Assembly (NCBI RefSeq): GCF_040939455.1
Contig: NC_134112.1
Coordinates: 69,240,001-69,304,000 of the forward strand
Direction: 5' to 3'
DNA from: Microcebus murinus
Taxonomy: Eukaryota > Chordata > Mammalia > Primates > Cheirogaleidae
DNA length: 64,000 nt
Below, one piece after another: positions 1 to 12,990 of this stretch (positions are counted from its first letter, which is position 1; each line of letters opens with the position of its first letter). The translations under genes and the position numbers were made by a program. The notes beneath the pieces were generated by a model that was given only the letters and a program-made list of their open reading frames with translations, was not told where the DNA came from and did not search any database.

Positions 1-3000
1 AAAGTACAGATGTCGGCCATGATTGGAAATGAAAGTTTTATTGAATCAGCCTGAGTTTAAAATTCTTAATTTTTTTCTCTTTTAAAATCAATTTTACATT
101 CTTTTGTTTTAACTAATCAATAATTCTGTGTTATACTTTCCTCACCATCATATTCCTCCCCAACTTATAACCATAGTGTAATATTTCCATGGAGTTATCA
201 CATTCCAACAGTCTCTCCATGCATTTACATGACAGAAAAATTTACATAAAAGTCACAGAAGATAGCAAATGAAATGTTTATCCTCCCTATGGCTTCAAAG
301 TGGGAATTTTGCTTTCTTTTTGGTATAGAAAAGAAGATTTAGATGCTGATGACATACGCCAAAGATAGAAGTTACTATTTTGAATGTCTGAAAAACACTG
401 CATATTGTCCTAACTCTATTTTATCACATTTCTTGACAAAATAGAGGAATTTGCAGTTGCTCCTTCTTCTCCAAAGTTCAGTCCAGTAGAAGTTTCTATA
501 TTACTGGTTACCAGGGTATCTCTGAAAAAAAATGGCTGGGCTTTAGTTTTTTCTTTCTTTTTGTTGCTGTTGTTGTATTGAAAGTCAAGATTTAATACTT
601 TGACATACTAAAATATACATAGTTTTTCTTAGAAAGCACACATGGAATTTGGGAATATTAATGGCTCTAAAATAAGAAATTGTTCATATACCAATTGTAT
701 AAATAAAATTTTGGGCCAGTTTTGTTATTCTAGCATGAAAGAGTGATTAAAGTATCATAAATACCTTTAACAATTGCAGTGGCTGACCATTACTACAAAG
801 ACTTTCATTGTGTCACTTGTTTTTCATCTTTTGTGATGCATATTAATCTGAATATATCTCTATTGTTTAGATTATAAAACTAGCATTTTAGTATTATTTG
901 GTAATTTTGATGGGATCTCATGCCAAAATATCATAGGAATGAGAAGTTGGTTTTCATGAGAGTTTAGAAATAATGCCTTATTTGTTTGCTAAAATATATA
1001 TTGAAATTAATATGGTGTGAGCCTACAGTTTTAGTATTTCATAGTACGTGATAAGCTTAGCACTGGAGACATGCTGAGATTGTATTAAAAATCTAATAAA
1101 AGCCTAACAGCATTTTATACTAGTTTACACATCTGTTGTCAAACAGGGATATTAGGTAATGCTTATTCTTACATCTGCAAATATGATTTAATGTGAAGTG
1201 CACTATTTGCCACTTACATTTTTTAAAAAGGTAGAATATTTTTGTTAAACTTTTAAAATAATTTAATATGAAATTAAGATTTTAAAAGTTTTCTTGTATT
1301 ATTCTCTCATGATCTAGTTCTTTTCCTACTTAATTAAGCATTTAATCAAACTTTTATAATAGAGTTAGTATAGATTATCTTTGAAATTTCAAGAGGATAA
1401 TTGAAAATATTTCAAAATCTATACTTGCAAGGCAAGGTATTTGGTGTAAATAGATCATGATGGTTCTTACTATATCAGGCATAACATCTTTAGAGGACCA
1501 AAAGAGATACTTTGTGTTTTTTATTTTAAAATGTACTTTTTGATAGAGAACTATTTTATAAAGTTTGAAAGAAAATACGGATTTAAAAAAACTGTTTTGA
1601 TGGCTCAAGTCACAAGAACAATATTCGGTTGCTTGTTAACATTCACCTGAATTATGTTAAGTGGTGGCCAGATTTGAAGTGTGACATGGTACAGAGTCTA
1701 TTTCTAGAAGACTAGCATTTATCTACTATTATTTTTTCATTTACATTTTTTCAGGTTTTTGTGCTACAGATGACATAGATATTAGCATGTCTAATACAAA
1801 CTGGGGGAAAAAATCACATCTGACAAGCTTGAGTACCAATTGTAATAGCGATTTCACTTTCATGTATAGATATCTAAATATATATATATAGAGAGAGAAA
1901 CATGTTTACATATTCTATTCATTCCATGAATCACTAATTGAATAGTGCCAATCAGTACGTACATTGATTAATGACATATTGATGAATAATATATAAAGAT
2001 TGTGATACAAATGGGAGCTAATATTAACCTAAGTATTACAAGATGTTTCTGCTTTACATTCTTACTGTGTATCCCAGAAAACATACCCTAATAATAACAA
2101 CTGAAGACAGCCTCTCATTTTAATTCATTTTATTTATTTACATCTACTCCTTGTACTTCCTAGACTTGACATACCATAGTGATCCATAATGAGGAACATT
2201 AGCCAAAGAGAATGCTTAATGCTCTCAATTTCATGATATTAATTTTCAGATTAGAAAGAGTAAGTTAACATACCATACACACATACACAAATGCCTGCAT
2301 GCACATGCACACATGCACACTTCTATAATCTGTAAATTTAAATTTTTTGTAAAATACATTATCAAATTTCTAGCCTATGACAAATCTACTTAATTTAGTT
2401 TAGATATGAAAATTGGTCGCATTATTGTTCTTGTTACATTTACAGCCATGAGACAGACTTGTGGTTCTTCAACAGCTGTGCAGAGCAGAGACGTAAATTT
2501 AAGGTAAATGCCATTGCTTTGCTATCTTAGATGAATATTAGTATTTAGCATTGTAATCACTTCCTTCATTGTAGGTTAATATCTAATATAAAGCTCTCTT
2601 TTGTAATAGGTAATTGAGTTATAACATTTTTATAATTCTGTCTTAAGAAGTTCAAGAATGGAATAGTAAAAAGCAAAAGGGAATTAAACTTGGGGATCTT
2701 ATTCTGACTCTGCCATAAAAGAGTTATATAAGTTTGAAGAAGTTATTTAACACCTTTAAAATAATGACATTGGGCTAACTGATGGAGAAGATCTAAAAGT
2801 CCATGGCTAAAGATTTATTTTGTTTTTATTTTTTGAAGTAAGTGATAGGCATCTGAATTTTTTTAGGATTAGGTGTATCCTGTTGGGTATTAGCTTATGA
2901 CTTAAGGATTATAAGATTTTTTTATTTGTTTGTTTTCAGTTACAAAGCACTTATTTATTAACATGCCACAGCCAGAAATAATGCTTGGAATAAAAAAATT

Positions 3001-3900
3001 AACCCGTACGTATGGAAACCATTGTGCAAATTTAATTTTATATAACATCTAAGGAAACTTTGTTTTGTTTGATGAAATATAATATTATACATTGCATTAA
3101 ATGCAAGCTACATAAAGAATTGTTTTATCCATGTTTTACTTTAATAATCTACATTTAAGTATATTGTGATATAATGCAATTTAACATTATTTCTACCTTC
3201 CTCTACTCTTTTATTCCAAATTATTAAAAGTAAAATTGGCTGAAAAAGCCAGAAATTCTGTAGTAAACTAATCAGCAATTCTAAAATTTCATATTCTATG
3301 TAAAAAATCAAGAATATGGTATAAATTTTTATAATAAAATATTCTGGGAAAAAATACTATATTTAGTGGGATATAGAAACAGATATTGCTAAATATGTTT
3401 TAGGAAATTATAAGATTCCATTTATACAGTTGTAAAGAATGACATTGGATATTTCTTTTTCAATATTATTTTCTAGTATATAAGAATTAAAAGCTAAACC
3501 ACATTTTGTTCCAAATAACAAAATTAGCATTATCAGGAAATTTGAGATATTTTTAAATAAAGTAATCTATTGTGATGTAGACAACTTAGAAATAATTTTT
3601 AAAGGCATTCTTTGCTACTTATATTTTCTGTGTATCAAAAAACGAGCAGTCAGATACATTGTTTGTTGATCATAAGATAAAAAGTTTAATTTTAAAACTG
3701 TTTGCAAGAACAGACTATGCCTTCTGTGGTCCTGGTTTTCTCATTCTGGTAGATAATATTTCTTAAAAGGCAGCATGAAATAGGCAAATTTACAAAAATG
3801 TTGTAGAACAAAATCTTTCTTAAACTAGTATGTTTCCACTCATGGCCTGCTGCTCAAGGCTGACACCCTGTGGAGGAGGGTCTGGGACATCCAGCCCATT
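1..3900. other. AT-rich non-coding stretch, no gene seen
   Basis: No exon, RNA gene or clear recent transposon is visible. Reading frames are short and lack any recognisable domain. The stretch contains a small (TA)n(GA)n tract near 1877-1898 and a degenerate CA/CATG-rich tract near 2278-2325. Old repeats too decayed for me to name may be present. Confidence 0.6.
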
Positions 3901-3924
3901 ACTGCTAAGTGTGCTTATGTTGAA

Positions 3925-4160
3925 AACTTAACTATGATCTACTCATAGCAAGTAGAAGAAAGAATATGTGTTTTGTGTCTGAACCTTGCTATTGCCCCTA
4001 ATAGGACTTGGAGTAGAGTAACTTGATCTTTTGGAGCCTATTTCCTCATCTCTAAAATGAGAGTAAGGATACCCACCTTGCAAAATTTTTGTGAGGATTA
4101 AAAGAATTCTATATACAGTACCTAGCATAAATCCTTGGATAATGAGTTAATAAATAATTG
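3925..4160 (+). repeat. MIR SINE, sense
   Basis: The segment follows the MIR core and tail: 'tttcctcatctctaaaatgag', then 'gtgaggattaaaagaa', then a 'acagtacctagca' tail followed by 'gttaataaataat'. This order matches MIR in the + orientation. The copy is diverged and its 5' edge is approximate. Confidence 0.65.
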
Positions 4161-4399
4161 CCATTATGATAGGCAAGATTTATGTTTAATACAAGTTTAT
4201 TATATGTATTCTATAGTATGGTTCCTTTTATTTGGCCATAACTTTTCACTATTTCCAGCTATTCCAATGATATGAAGTATGCCCACCTTACAATGGTGAC
4301 TGTTTTAGGGAATACTAGAGTATCTCCTCCTACTGTAGTCTTCCCCATGTGTATATTTCACATTTGCCACACGTAAACTTATATGTTAATGTTTATCTT

Positions 4400-4515
4400 T
4401 CCTACTAGACTCTAAGTTCTTTAACAATAGAGATGATGAATGTCCTACTCACCTTTAGTGCATAGTACAGTACCTGGTGCATAATAGAGCTCAATAAATA
4501 CTTGTTGAAACAATG
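4400..4515 (+). repeat. L2 LINE 3' end, sense
   Basis: The sequence reads 'actctaagttctttaaca' through 'acagtacctggtgcataat' to 'ctcaataaatacttgttga', which is the conserved L2 3' terminus in the + orientation. It is non-coding and 5'-truncated. Confidence 0.65.
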
Positions 4516-4639
4516 AATGAGGAGAAGATTGTGCTGAGTGGGGAGCAGGAGGAAGTTTGGGGGAGAAAGAAACATTCACTCATTCATTCAGTGTAAATTG
4601 AGTGATTATTAATCATGTGCAATGACCTCAGGGACTTAT

Positions 4640-5480
4640 GACTAAGTTGAGGGGATATTAAAACTTGTACTTTTGGGTCACAGTGGATGTGCTATAGAAA
4701 TTCGAAAAACAGAAGGAACAATAAGAATTTTGAAAAGAAAATTATCAATTCAGTCTAAAATGATCAGGGAATATGTTGTAGAGAAGGTAATATCTATGTT
4801 GGGCTTAAAGAAAAGGAATTTAGTAGATAAAGTAAAGGAATTTTTTTCATGGAGAATTTTGTTTTTAAAGATGTCAAGACGTAGAGATGGGAAATTCTGA
4901 GATCTGGTTAGGTGAAAGTAAGTTGTTTTGATAGCATAGAGGTGTCATACTAAAGTAATAATGAACGGGTTGAAGTGCTGCAAATACACATCACCAATTG
5001 TACAGAGCCTGAAATGCCAAGTAATGGTGTACTTTATGATTTGGGTAGCAGGTACTATTAAATATTTTTTATAAAGAAGTGATGTGATCAAAGTAATGTT
5101 CTGTGAAGATCTAGTTAGCAATGATATATTTGGAGTATGTTTTCAGGGAGAGGAGTTGTGAGAAATCTGAAATAAGGATAATCATTTGAAAACTAGTTAG
5201 TTAGGTAAGATGATGAATTGAGTTTTAGACATGTTGAGTTTGAGAAGATGGCAAGACAAGTAAGTAGAAATATCCAGCTTTTGGAAAATTAGAGAGCTTG
5301 ACAGAAAGGTCAGGACTAAAGACAAATATTTGTGAAATAATCCAGAAGTGATAGATGAATCCATGGGAACAGAAGAGATTTCTGGAAAAGGTAATTTACA
5401 AAGAGGAGCTCAGTAACATTCATAATTTTTATAGCAAGAAGAAAAAGAAGCAAAAGAAAGAGAAGAGGAAACTAGATCAA
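4640..5480 (-). repeat. L2 LINE body, antisense, degraded
   Basis: Two phrases mark this as reverse-complement L2 ORF2: 'gaagtgatgtgatcaaa' near 5075 and 'ttttagacatgttgagtttg' near 5223. In sense L2 these lie in the reverse-transcriptase and post-RT region. No open frame survives. It has the opposite orientation to the L2 3' end just upstream, so the two are separate insertions or an inversion product. Confidence 0.5.
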
Positions 5481-5499
5481 TCGAATTTGTATTTCAAGG

Positions 5500-7825
5500 A
5501 AGGTCAAAGAAAGGGAGAGTTTTAAAAAACAAGGCTCATTGACCGTATCAAGCAATGTCCATAAAGATGAGAACTTTCATGGATAAACATTGTTTAACTG
5601 AATTCCAACATTGGTGATTTTAAATCCCCCTTTATCATTCTTTATCATTCACAAATAATTCTTAGGATCTACAACAGTAAAGTGATCAATAATAAAGAAA
5701 AATCATACTTTAATATGAATGTTACATAGAAAATAGAGAATTATTAAATGTACTTTTACTTCTCAAATTACAGTATAAGAAAATGTATATCGCATGTATT
5801 AACTGTGGAAGAAAATTGCTTTCCGGGAGGTCAAATTCCCTCTTTTCTTAGCTACCCAAGCACTTGCTTCTTTCTTTAATCTATTAGGATTTTAAGTATG
5901 TGCTCCCTTGATTTCTCTACCTTAAGTGAGAGCAAGAAAGAATAGAACATTAATATTGTTATGGGAGCTCTCTATAGGATTTAAGACTTAGGCTATGAAT
6001 TTTATCTTAAGTTGTTTGGAGGGGTTATACAAGCTAAATTGAATGACAAAGTGAAGAACAATGTTAGTACATGATTAAAGACAAAAAGTAAAATTATTTT
6101 GAAATTTACTTACATTTAAGATTCTTTGTGTTTCCTCTGTGGATTCTATTCATATCTTCCTATAAAATTACATTCTACATTTCTACTTGGTTTCCTGAAC
6201 ATTTTTCTGCTACTTTCATCTTTTCAACTGCATTCTTTTCTCTTTTACCATTCTGTTTTCTTCTCTCATTACCTAATCTCGTCTATTTTATTTATCTGTG
6301 TCCCTTTCGGCCCACATTGAGTAAAGAGAACTTTTAAATACCTGTAACAATTTAATGCATGAAAGTATAATTCTATCTATCTTAAACTTAAAAAGATATT
6401 CTAGCATATCATTTATTAACATAAAAAATAATAAAACTCTGCTAATTGTTATAATCCAGTATCCAATATTTAATTCTTGTCTTGCCCCAAGAATAGTTTG
6501 CTTTATGCTATTTTAAGTTGTAGTTGTAGTAGAAGAGCAGCTCTACTGTTGAATATCTCAACAACTAAGAAGGACCTAGAACTCTGAAGCATTTTATTTA
6601 GTGCTAGGAATCCATTACTGATGACATTTATAGTCACTTTTTAAAACTCATCTTCAGAACGGTTTCATCGTTCCTTAAATCCTTTGGTCAGATTTTTTAG
6701 AAAACCCATTGCAAAATAAATATTCAAACCAGAATTTCTTGGAATAGTTATATTAAATGGTCAGTTCTTCTAAGCCCATCTTAGGTTATGTTGATTATGA
6801 TTATTTTAGTAAAGCTGAATTCGGAAGCATAGCATTTAGATCAAACAAGTATATAATGAATTGTTCTTTCAAAATATTTAAGTCACCCTACTTTAATATG
6901 AAAATCACATATAAGCTCATTATAAGAATCTAACATGATTTTAAGTTAAATTATGGTTGGGCACTAAGTTACTTTTCCCAAAGGTACTTAATAAATGCCA
7001 ATAGATTGCTATAGTATAGAGGATTTTTCAAAATGAAAATTATGTTCTCTGATTAGATGAGGAAGAATCCATTCATGAGAACTAATTATAGTAGACCCTT
7101 GACATTCACAAGGTATATATCCTGAGCTTTTTATGAACCCTCAAATTCAAGAAATTTCCATTTCAAACATTGGGAGAGGTTTTTGAAAACTTTCTTACTG
7201 TCCTTATTCTGAATCAAGCTGCCATTATCCTATGCAAAGTGAAATACAAGTTAATAACTTTACAAACTTCAATAAAATTTGCCTTGTGTTTAATTTCAAT
7301 TTTTTAAAAAGACAGTTTTTTTTGTTTTTTTTTTTCACATCACACGGTCTTCTATATCAGTGAGGACAGGTAGAGAATAGCAAAGCTACATTAGTGATGG
7401 AAAAGCCATGAGAATGAAGGATTTAGGTTTTATATGTGAGAAGTCAGCAATCTAAAGACCAGATCAGACTTTCGGCTACTTGAGATTATGTAGTTTGAAG
7501 AATTACACAGGTGTAATGTCTAGGAACTTTTTTTTTAATTGACTGTATAATTGCAGAATCTAGGAACTTTGAGATCATATGCAAATAATCAGACAAATGC
7601 CCAACATCTATGAATTTTAAGGCTCCATTCTACCAAATCTTGTCATCTAGCATCTATGAGGCATATCTAAAGTGAACAACTAAGTTCTCTCCCAATTTCC
7701 TTTTTGATATTTTGTTAAAGAATTGAGAACGGCTCCATTACTGAAAATTTTCCTCCTTCTTAATTGTAAATGCCCCCAGTCATCAATAAGTTACCTGGAA
7801 TTTTCCTTCAGAATAAAAGTTTCTT
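5500..7825. other. Non-coding stretch, no gene seen
   Basis: No supported gene. The segment at 7085-7165 ('gtagacccttgacattcac') faintly resembles the terminal part of a Tigger-type DNA transposon, but the match is too short to call. A 12-base phrase, 'tctaggaacttt', occurs twice near 7519 and 7557. Confidence 0.5.
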
Positions 7826-7827
7826 GG

Positions 7828-7828
<1 letters not shown>

Positions 7829-7904
<76 letters not shown>
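7829..7904. repeat. (CA)n(TA)n(T)n compound microsatellite
   Basis: About 42 bases of CA repeat run directly into ten AT units (7871-7890) and then 14 Ts. The Ts are the reverse-complemented poly(A) tail of the Alu that follows. The microsatellite probably grew from the Alu tail. Confidence 0.95.
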
Positions 7905-8167
7905 GAGACAAGGTCCCACTCTGTTACTCAGGATAGAGTACAGTGGCATTATCATAGCCACTGAAACCTCATACTCCTAGGCTTAAGGGATCCTCCTGCC
8001 TTGGCTTCTCAAGTAGCTGGGACTACAGGCATGCACCACTGTGCTCAGCTAATTTTTCTGTATTTTGTAGTGAGAAGGTGTTGTTTTCGTTCAGGTTGGT
8101 CTCAAGCAATCCTTTTGCCTCGGCCTCCCAAAGTGTTAGGATTATAGGTGTAAGCCACCCTGCTTGA
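7905..8167 (-). mobile_element. Alu SINE, antisense
   Basis: Antisense Alu beginning 'gagacaaggtcccactctgt' and including 'gtagctgggactacaggca' and 'cctcggcctcccaaagtgtt'. It is diverged and has an internal loss: 'caggttggtctcaagcaatc' lacks the expected 'gaactcctg' block. No convincing target-site duplication was found, perhaps because the CA/TA tract expanded at its 3' side. Confidence 0.9.
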
Positions 8168-9600
8168 GCTATTTTTTAAGGGAATAGGGAAGGCAGTGTC
8201 TTAATATCAAGAGACCTCAGAGAAGTTCAGGAGATGATTAGAGGCTTTATTTTAATGACCATCAGTTGTTGACTAGTTTGGTTCAGGGATTCTGAGTTTA
8301 GAATTTTCCCCCCAATTAGACAGCCTGGCTATCTAATTGGGGGGATTCAGCTCATGAAGACCTTGAATCACATACAGCTGTGGCTAAAAGTATTTGGGTT
8401 ACTTTTTTAAAGGTTTTGCCATGCCTATTTTTATATTTTTATTAGTATAGATATAGGACCTATAGACCTAGTTGTTAAGCAATTTTATAGCACAAAATAC
8501 ACAGAAAATTCCTCTGTACAGTATATAAATTCTTACACTTATAATGCTGACACTTGCATTGCTGTAAAAGCTGCCACCTTGACTTCTTCTACTGTTAGTG
8601 CTACAGCACGTTCTCAAGTGACAAACCAAGGAACACATTGAACATTATGATGTGCTGACGTGAAGAAAATCTGTCTTACAGAAAGAGGGTAGCAAATTCT
8701 TTAATAGAGTCATCTCTGTAAAAACAAAATAAAAATAAAAAACAAAACCAAAGTTATTCTCTCTACATTCCACCTTCTTCCCATAGAACCAAGCATTTAA
8801 TAGATAAACATATTAATTAGTGATTAAAATATGATTAAAATTGTAGTTTCTCAAAATCAGGGGCATCATTTAAAGTTTTCCCTTTATTCTAGGACAGTCT
8901 TAGGGGACATTTAAGCCATTTGTTTTCAAATCTAAGAAATTACTTAAAATCTTTTAAAAATGGAGATCTTAGGTCCACCCTAGACTACTAAGTTAAAATG
9001 TGCGTGAGATGAGAGATCTTTGCAAATCAAAATATTTAAAACTCTCCAGTCCTGGAGATTTTAATGCAGCTGGTCTACAGAGTAGTATGTATAATAGAAA
9101 TCCTGAACTATCTGCTTCTATATCAGGAAAGATGTTACCTGTAGTAAAAATTATTAACCCTGACTTCTCCTATTAATTTACTGTGTTATTTTCCCTCTGG
9201 GATTTAGTTTTCCAACTCATACGATGAAAAAGCTGAACTAGTGATATTTCACATTCCTTCCATATTTAACAGTCTTTGAGTCTCAGCCCATCATTTTGTT
9301 TTGTTTATAGATTTATTCTTTAAATTTGAAATAATTAAAAAGCACCCAGAGCAGGTTTTCTTTAGAGGTCTCTCTCTGATTCTTTTTGGGATTATTTCCA
9401 AAAATATTATCAGAATTTTATTCTTACTATCATGATTTCTCAAGTAAATGTTTTAGTAATGAACTCATTCCCTTCTTATTTTTTATTTAAAAATAATGTC
9501 TGCATCCTAATGTCCTTAGTATATATCTATTATGCTCAGTTGGTTTCCCTTTGATATTAGAAACCTTAAGAGAGAAAAACTGATTGTCTTCAAAGATAGC
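8168..9600. other. Non-coding stretch with a small hairpin and a possible MER5-like relic
   Basis: No gene seen. The stretch holds the 14-bp inverted repeat at 8307-8345, listed separately. Around 8930-9080 the text 'tggagatcttaggtccaccc' followed by 'ctggagattttaatgcagc' is loosely like a hAT-Charlie MER5 element, but I do not assign it firmly. Confidence 0.45.
8307..8345. repeat. Perfect 14-bp inverted repeat, 11-nt loop
   Basis: The left arm 8307-8320 (tccccccaattaga) is the exact reverse complement of the right arm 8332-8345. The 11-base loop is cagcctggcta. It does not look like the termini of a transposon I know. Confidence 0.9.
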
Positions 9601-9639
9601 TGTCTGCTGCAGTGGCCCTGGCATACTTATCTCGTTGTC

Positions 9640-10045
9640 TACCACATGCTTTTTACAAGCTATGTAAGCAGCAATATCAAACTACTTATAGTTCCTCAAA
9701 CACTGATTCATGTCTCTGTGCAACTGACCTTCCTGTCTCTCTTCTCAAGATGCCTTTCTTCACCTTTTCATCTAGAAATCTTTTACACAGCTTTTAAATT
9801 TGGTTAACTACTGTATGAAGTCTCTTCTGATTCCCTCTCTACCCTCACCAACATACACACTATGTGGAATTAATGAATCTCTTCTATATATTATTTCTGT
9901 GTCTTATACATACTTGTATTTTTGTATGTATCACACTGACTCATAGTTAACTATAAGCTCCTTGAAGGCTTAGACTGTGTCTTACTCATCTCCACATTTC
10001 CAGTGTCTGGCACATAGTAGACTTTGCATGAATTTGTGGAGTCCA
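9640..10045 (+). repeat. L2 LINE 3' portion, sense
   Basis: It ends 'aactataagctccttgaagg', 'actgtgtcttactcatctcc', 'gtgtctggcacatagtag', which is the L2 3' end. Upstream pyrimidine-rich text is consistent with the L2 3' UTR. Non-coding. Confidence 0.6.
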
Positions 10046-10054
10046 CAAATCAGT

Positions 10055-10820
10055 GCTAGGATATAACTCTATCAGGCTCCAGATGTGTTTTTTCAGTTGC
10101 CTACTGGGGCATCTCAATCCAGATCAGCATGTCCAAAGTGAAGCTATCTTTCTCTCTCCTTGTCCAGTGTTTTCATCAGCTTTTTCTGGTTCCATTCCAT
10201 TGTTTACAGACATTAAGCCCCTCTAATCTGCTAGTATAATATCCATCTGTCCTAATAATGTGAAAATTGCCCTGTTCTTCAACCCTAGCATGTCACAAAA
10301 GGCTTTTCATAGACTGGTACTATGTACCATTATACACCTGATACATTATAGTCATGACTTAATCCTTACTGCTTTCCAAACATGCTATTTATTCATTTGT
10401 TTATTCACTGATTCACAAATGCTTATAAGTTGTTTTTTAAATGCCAGGTACTTTGCAAGGCATCATGAACTACACAAACTTTGATACCCACTTCCCTCAT
10501 TCCAACAGCCTTTATCTACCTGTCGAATTCCAGTATACACTTCAAGGCCCTTACTCCCTGGAATCTTCTGTGACTCATCAAAGAGAAAAAAATCCCTTGT
10601 ACATATCAGTTTCTAGAACATGTATTATACTTTTATTATACCAAATTTACTAGCTAGAAAGATAGACTATATCATATATTATTATAGTTATCTATGTCTC
10701 TAGCTCAATTTCAGACTCTAAATCCTGAGAGGTCAGAGACTTCATTTTATTCATGTTTATAACCTCACCTCCTAACACAGTGCTTGACACATGGTAGATG
10801 CTAAATAAATCCTTGCCAAA
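10055..10820 (+). repeat. L2 LINE, ORF2 distal part to 3' end, sense
   Basis: 'gttgcctactggggcatctc' and 'gatcagcatgtccaaagtga' match the post-YADD part of L2 ORF2. The element ends with 'acagtgcttgacacatggta' and 'gatgctaaataaatcc'. All reading frames are broken. It lies directly behind another L2 3' end in the same orientation. Confidence 0.6.
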
Positions 10821-12780
10821 TTGAATTGAATCCTGAAAACTATATTGCTATTACTTTGTCTTAACTCCAGGGTATCACTTCTATTCAACCTAACGAAACA
10901 AGTAGGAAAGTATGATATTTATCAGCTTATCTGTGTTGGGTTTTTTTTGGTAGAAAAATCTTATAAGCAGACATGAATATCATTAGAAGACATGATTCAG
11001 GTTGCACTACCCAGCCCTCTCTAACATTACTAATATATTTTGTCTTGGCTCCAATTAGGCAATCTGTTTGTGAAATAATACTTCCAATGATTCCTTTTCT
11101 TGGCTAGAAAGCATATATTATACTTATTTAGCTATAACAATTGATTCTTTCTTCTTTTATTTTTATCTAAATATTTTCTTCTCTGATTCTTTCTCTTGGT
11201 TATATATTTTATATACACGTGAGTATTTTGCTTACAATAAGCCCCTTACCTCCTATTTAGTTTATTTCCTTGGAACAAGGTAGACTGCTTCATTGCTCTA
11301 TTCTAATCATGCTTCTAACTCCACTAAGCATCAATGATAATTTTCATAGGGAACTGGAAGTAAGAAGTCTGCTTAAGAAAATGATATTGGAAGTATATGT
11401 GATTACAAGTAAGATATCAGGATTTCTCAAACATCAAGAAACTATACATTCTACATATTTTATTGGTATATAATTTTATGAGTGAATTATATCTGTTGCA
11501 TAAGCCATGTGAATTTTGTATATTTCCACTAAAATGTTATCTAAATTTTCTAAGGAGATTGTCAGGTGCTCTAACTAGGAACATAGATTTATTTTTGTCA
11601 TGAAACATAAACTCCATAGACATGCATTCAGAGCTGGCTGGTACAGCTGCTCAAGGATGACACAGAGGACCAAGGTTCCTTTTAACTTCCTCTTCTGCCT
11701 CTATGTAGCTTTTGTCTTCATGGTCACAAGTTAGCTGCCCATCCCCCAGGCATCACGTCCATATTTTCAGCAAAAAGAAAGGGAAGGTAAAAGAGAAAAG
11801 GCAAAATACAAATAAGTGTGTGCCAGATGAATCTGCCCCATCTTAGTAACAGGATTCCACAGAAGCCATCCACAGAAGGCACGCCCAGTGGCTTCTGTTT
11901 CCATCTCACTGGCTGAATAGTATTATATGAGCACTCATCACTTCAAATGAGTCTGTAAAGCTGATTAGGGTTAGTCAGGCACTTTGTCACACTGAACAAA
12001 GTTGGGGTACTTTTGGTAGGAAGAATGGAAGGATGAATTTGGGGATAGACAACTAACATTGTCTGCCACTAACAGTTTACCAAACCTGTTAGTATTGACT
12101 CATGGGCTCCCAGGGTTGTGTGAAAAGAGATGTTATGATTTGAGATACTTTAGTGAAAAGAAGTTTTGTTGTTGTTTTTCCTTCTAGGAAAATTTAGAAA
12201 TACACAAACTTATATATTAATGTGGCTAAAGTTTAGTGAGTTATGGGGTTTTATTCTAAGTTTTATTATTTTTAATTATACTTAAAATGTTATTAAAGAC
12301 TCAATATATACTCAGCACTAGATAAAGCACAATACAAAGTGAACTATGCAAAGATGATTCTTTTCCTCCAGGAAGTTACTACTGAAGGTTGGCAGTGCTG
12401 GTGAGGCACTCTGACGGAACATATGTAGGCAGTGGAGCAAACAGTGGAGAGTTTAAATAAGTGAAGCATTTGCATATTTTGCAAGTAGAAAAGCAAATGG
12501 TTTTTGAAAGATGGTAGAAAAATGTCATGGAAGTTGAATTTTAAACCAGTTAAGATCAGAAAAAATAATTTCATTTGGCTGTTAAATATAAGGTTTTGGT
12601 AACAGTGGAAAGCTTAAGAAAGTCCTCCCAGCTGCAGTGAAGATAAAAGATGTGTTCTATAGTTTTCCTATATTTCCTGCAGCAATACATTTTATAAGCA
12701 ATTACACTAGAAAAATTGGTACTTCCTTGGGCACCTAGATGAAGGTCGAAGGAAACCTTGCTCTCCCTTACCAACAGCCT
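10820..12780. other. Non-coding stretch, no gene seen
   Basis: No supported gene or clear repeat. Two short reading frames at 12344-12574 and 12571-12852 (minus strand) have no recognisable domain and are treated as chance. Confidence 0.5.
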
Positions 12781-12784
12781 CCAT

Positions 12785-12990
12785 TGATTCATGCTGAATT
12801 CCTGCAACATTCTAGGTTCCAGGCACTTTGCCCCCTGCTCCCCATCACTCATTTTAGCCCTACCTTATTCCCAGAATTGGTTGGTACTGTCCCTGCTTTA
12901 CTTATGAGGAATATGGGAGCCAGAAAATTTCCATAAATTTCCTAAGGACCCAGGTTGAATTTCAGTTCTGTCTGATTGCGTGGTCTCTTT
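12785..12990 (-). repeat. MIR SINE, antisense, degraded
   Basis: 'ctgctttacttatgaggaa' followed by 'ccataaatttcctaaggacc' and 'ttctgtctgattgcgtgg' follows the order of a reverse-complement MIR. Diverged. Confidence 0.45.

Noticed and set aside
7723..7980. Open frames rich in Thr-His and Ile-Tyr repeats
   Set aside because: They are translations of the CA/TA microsatellite and the antisense Alu.
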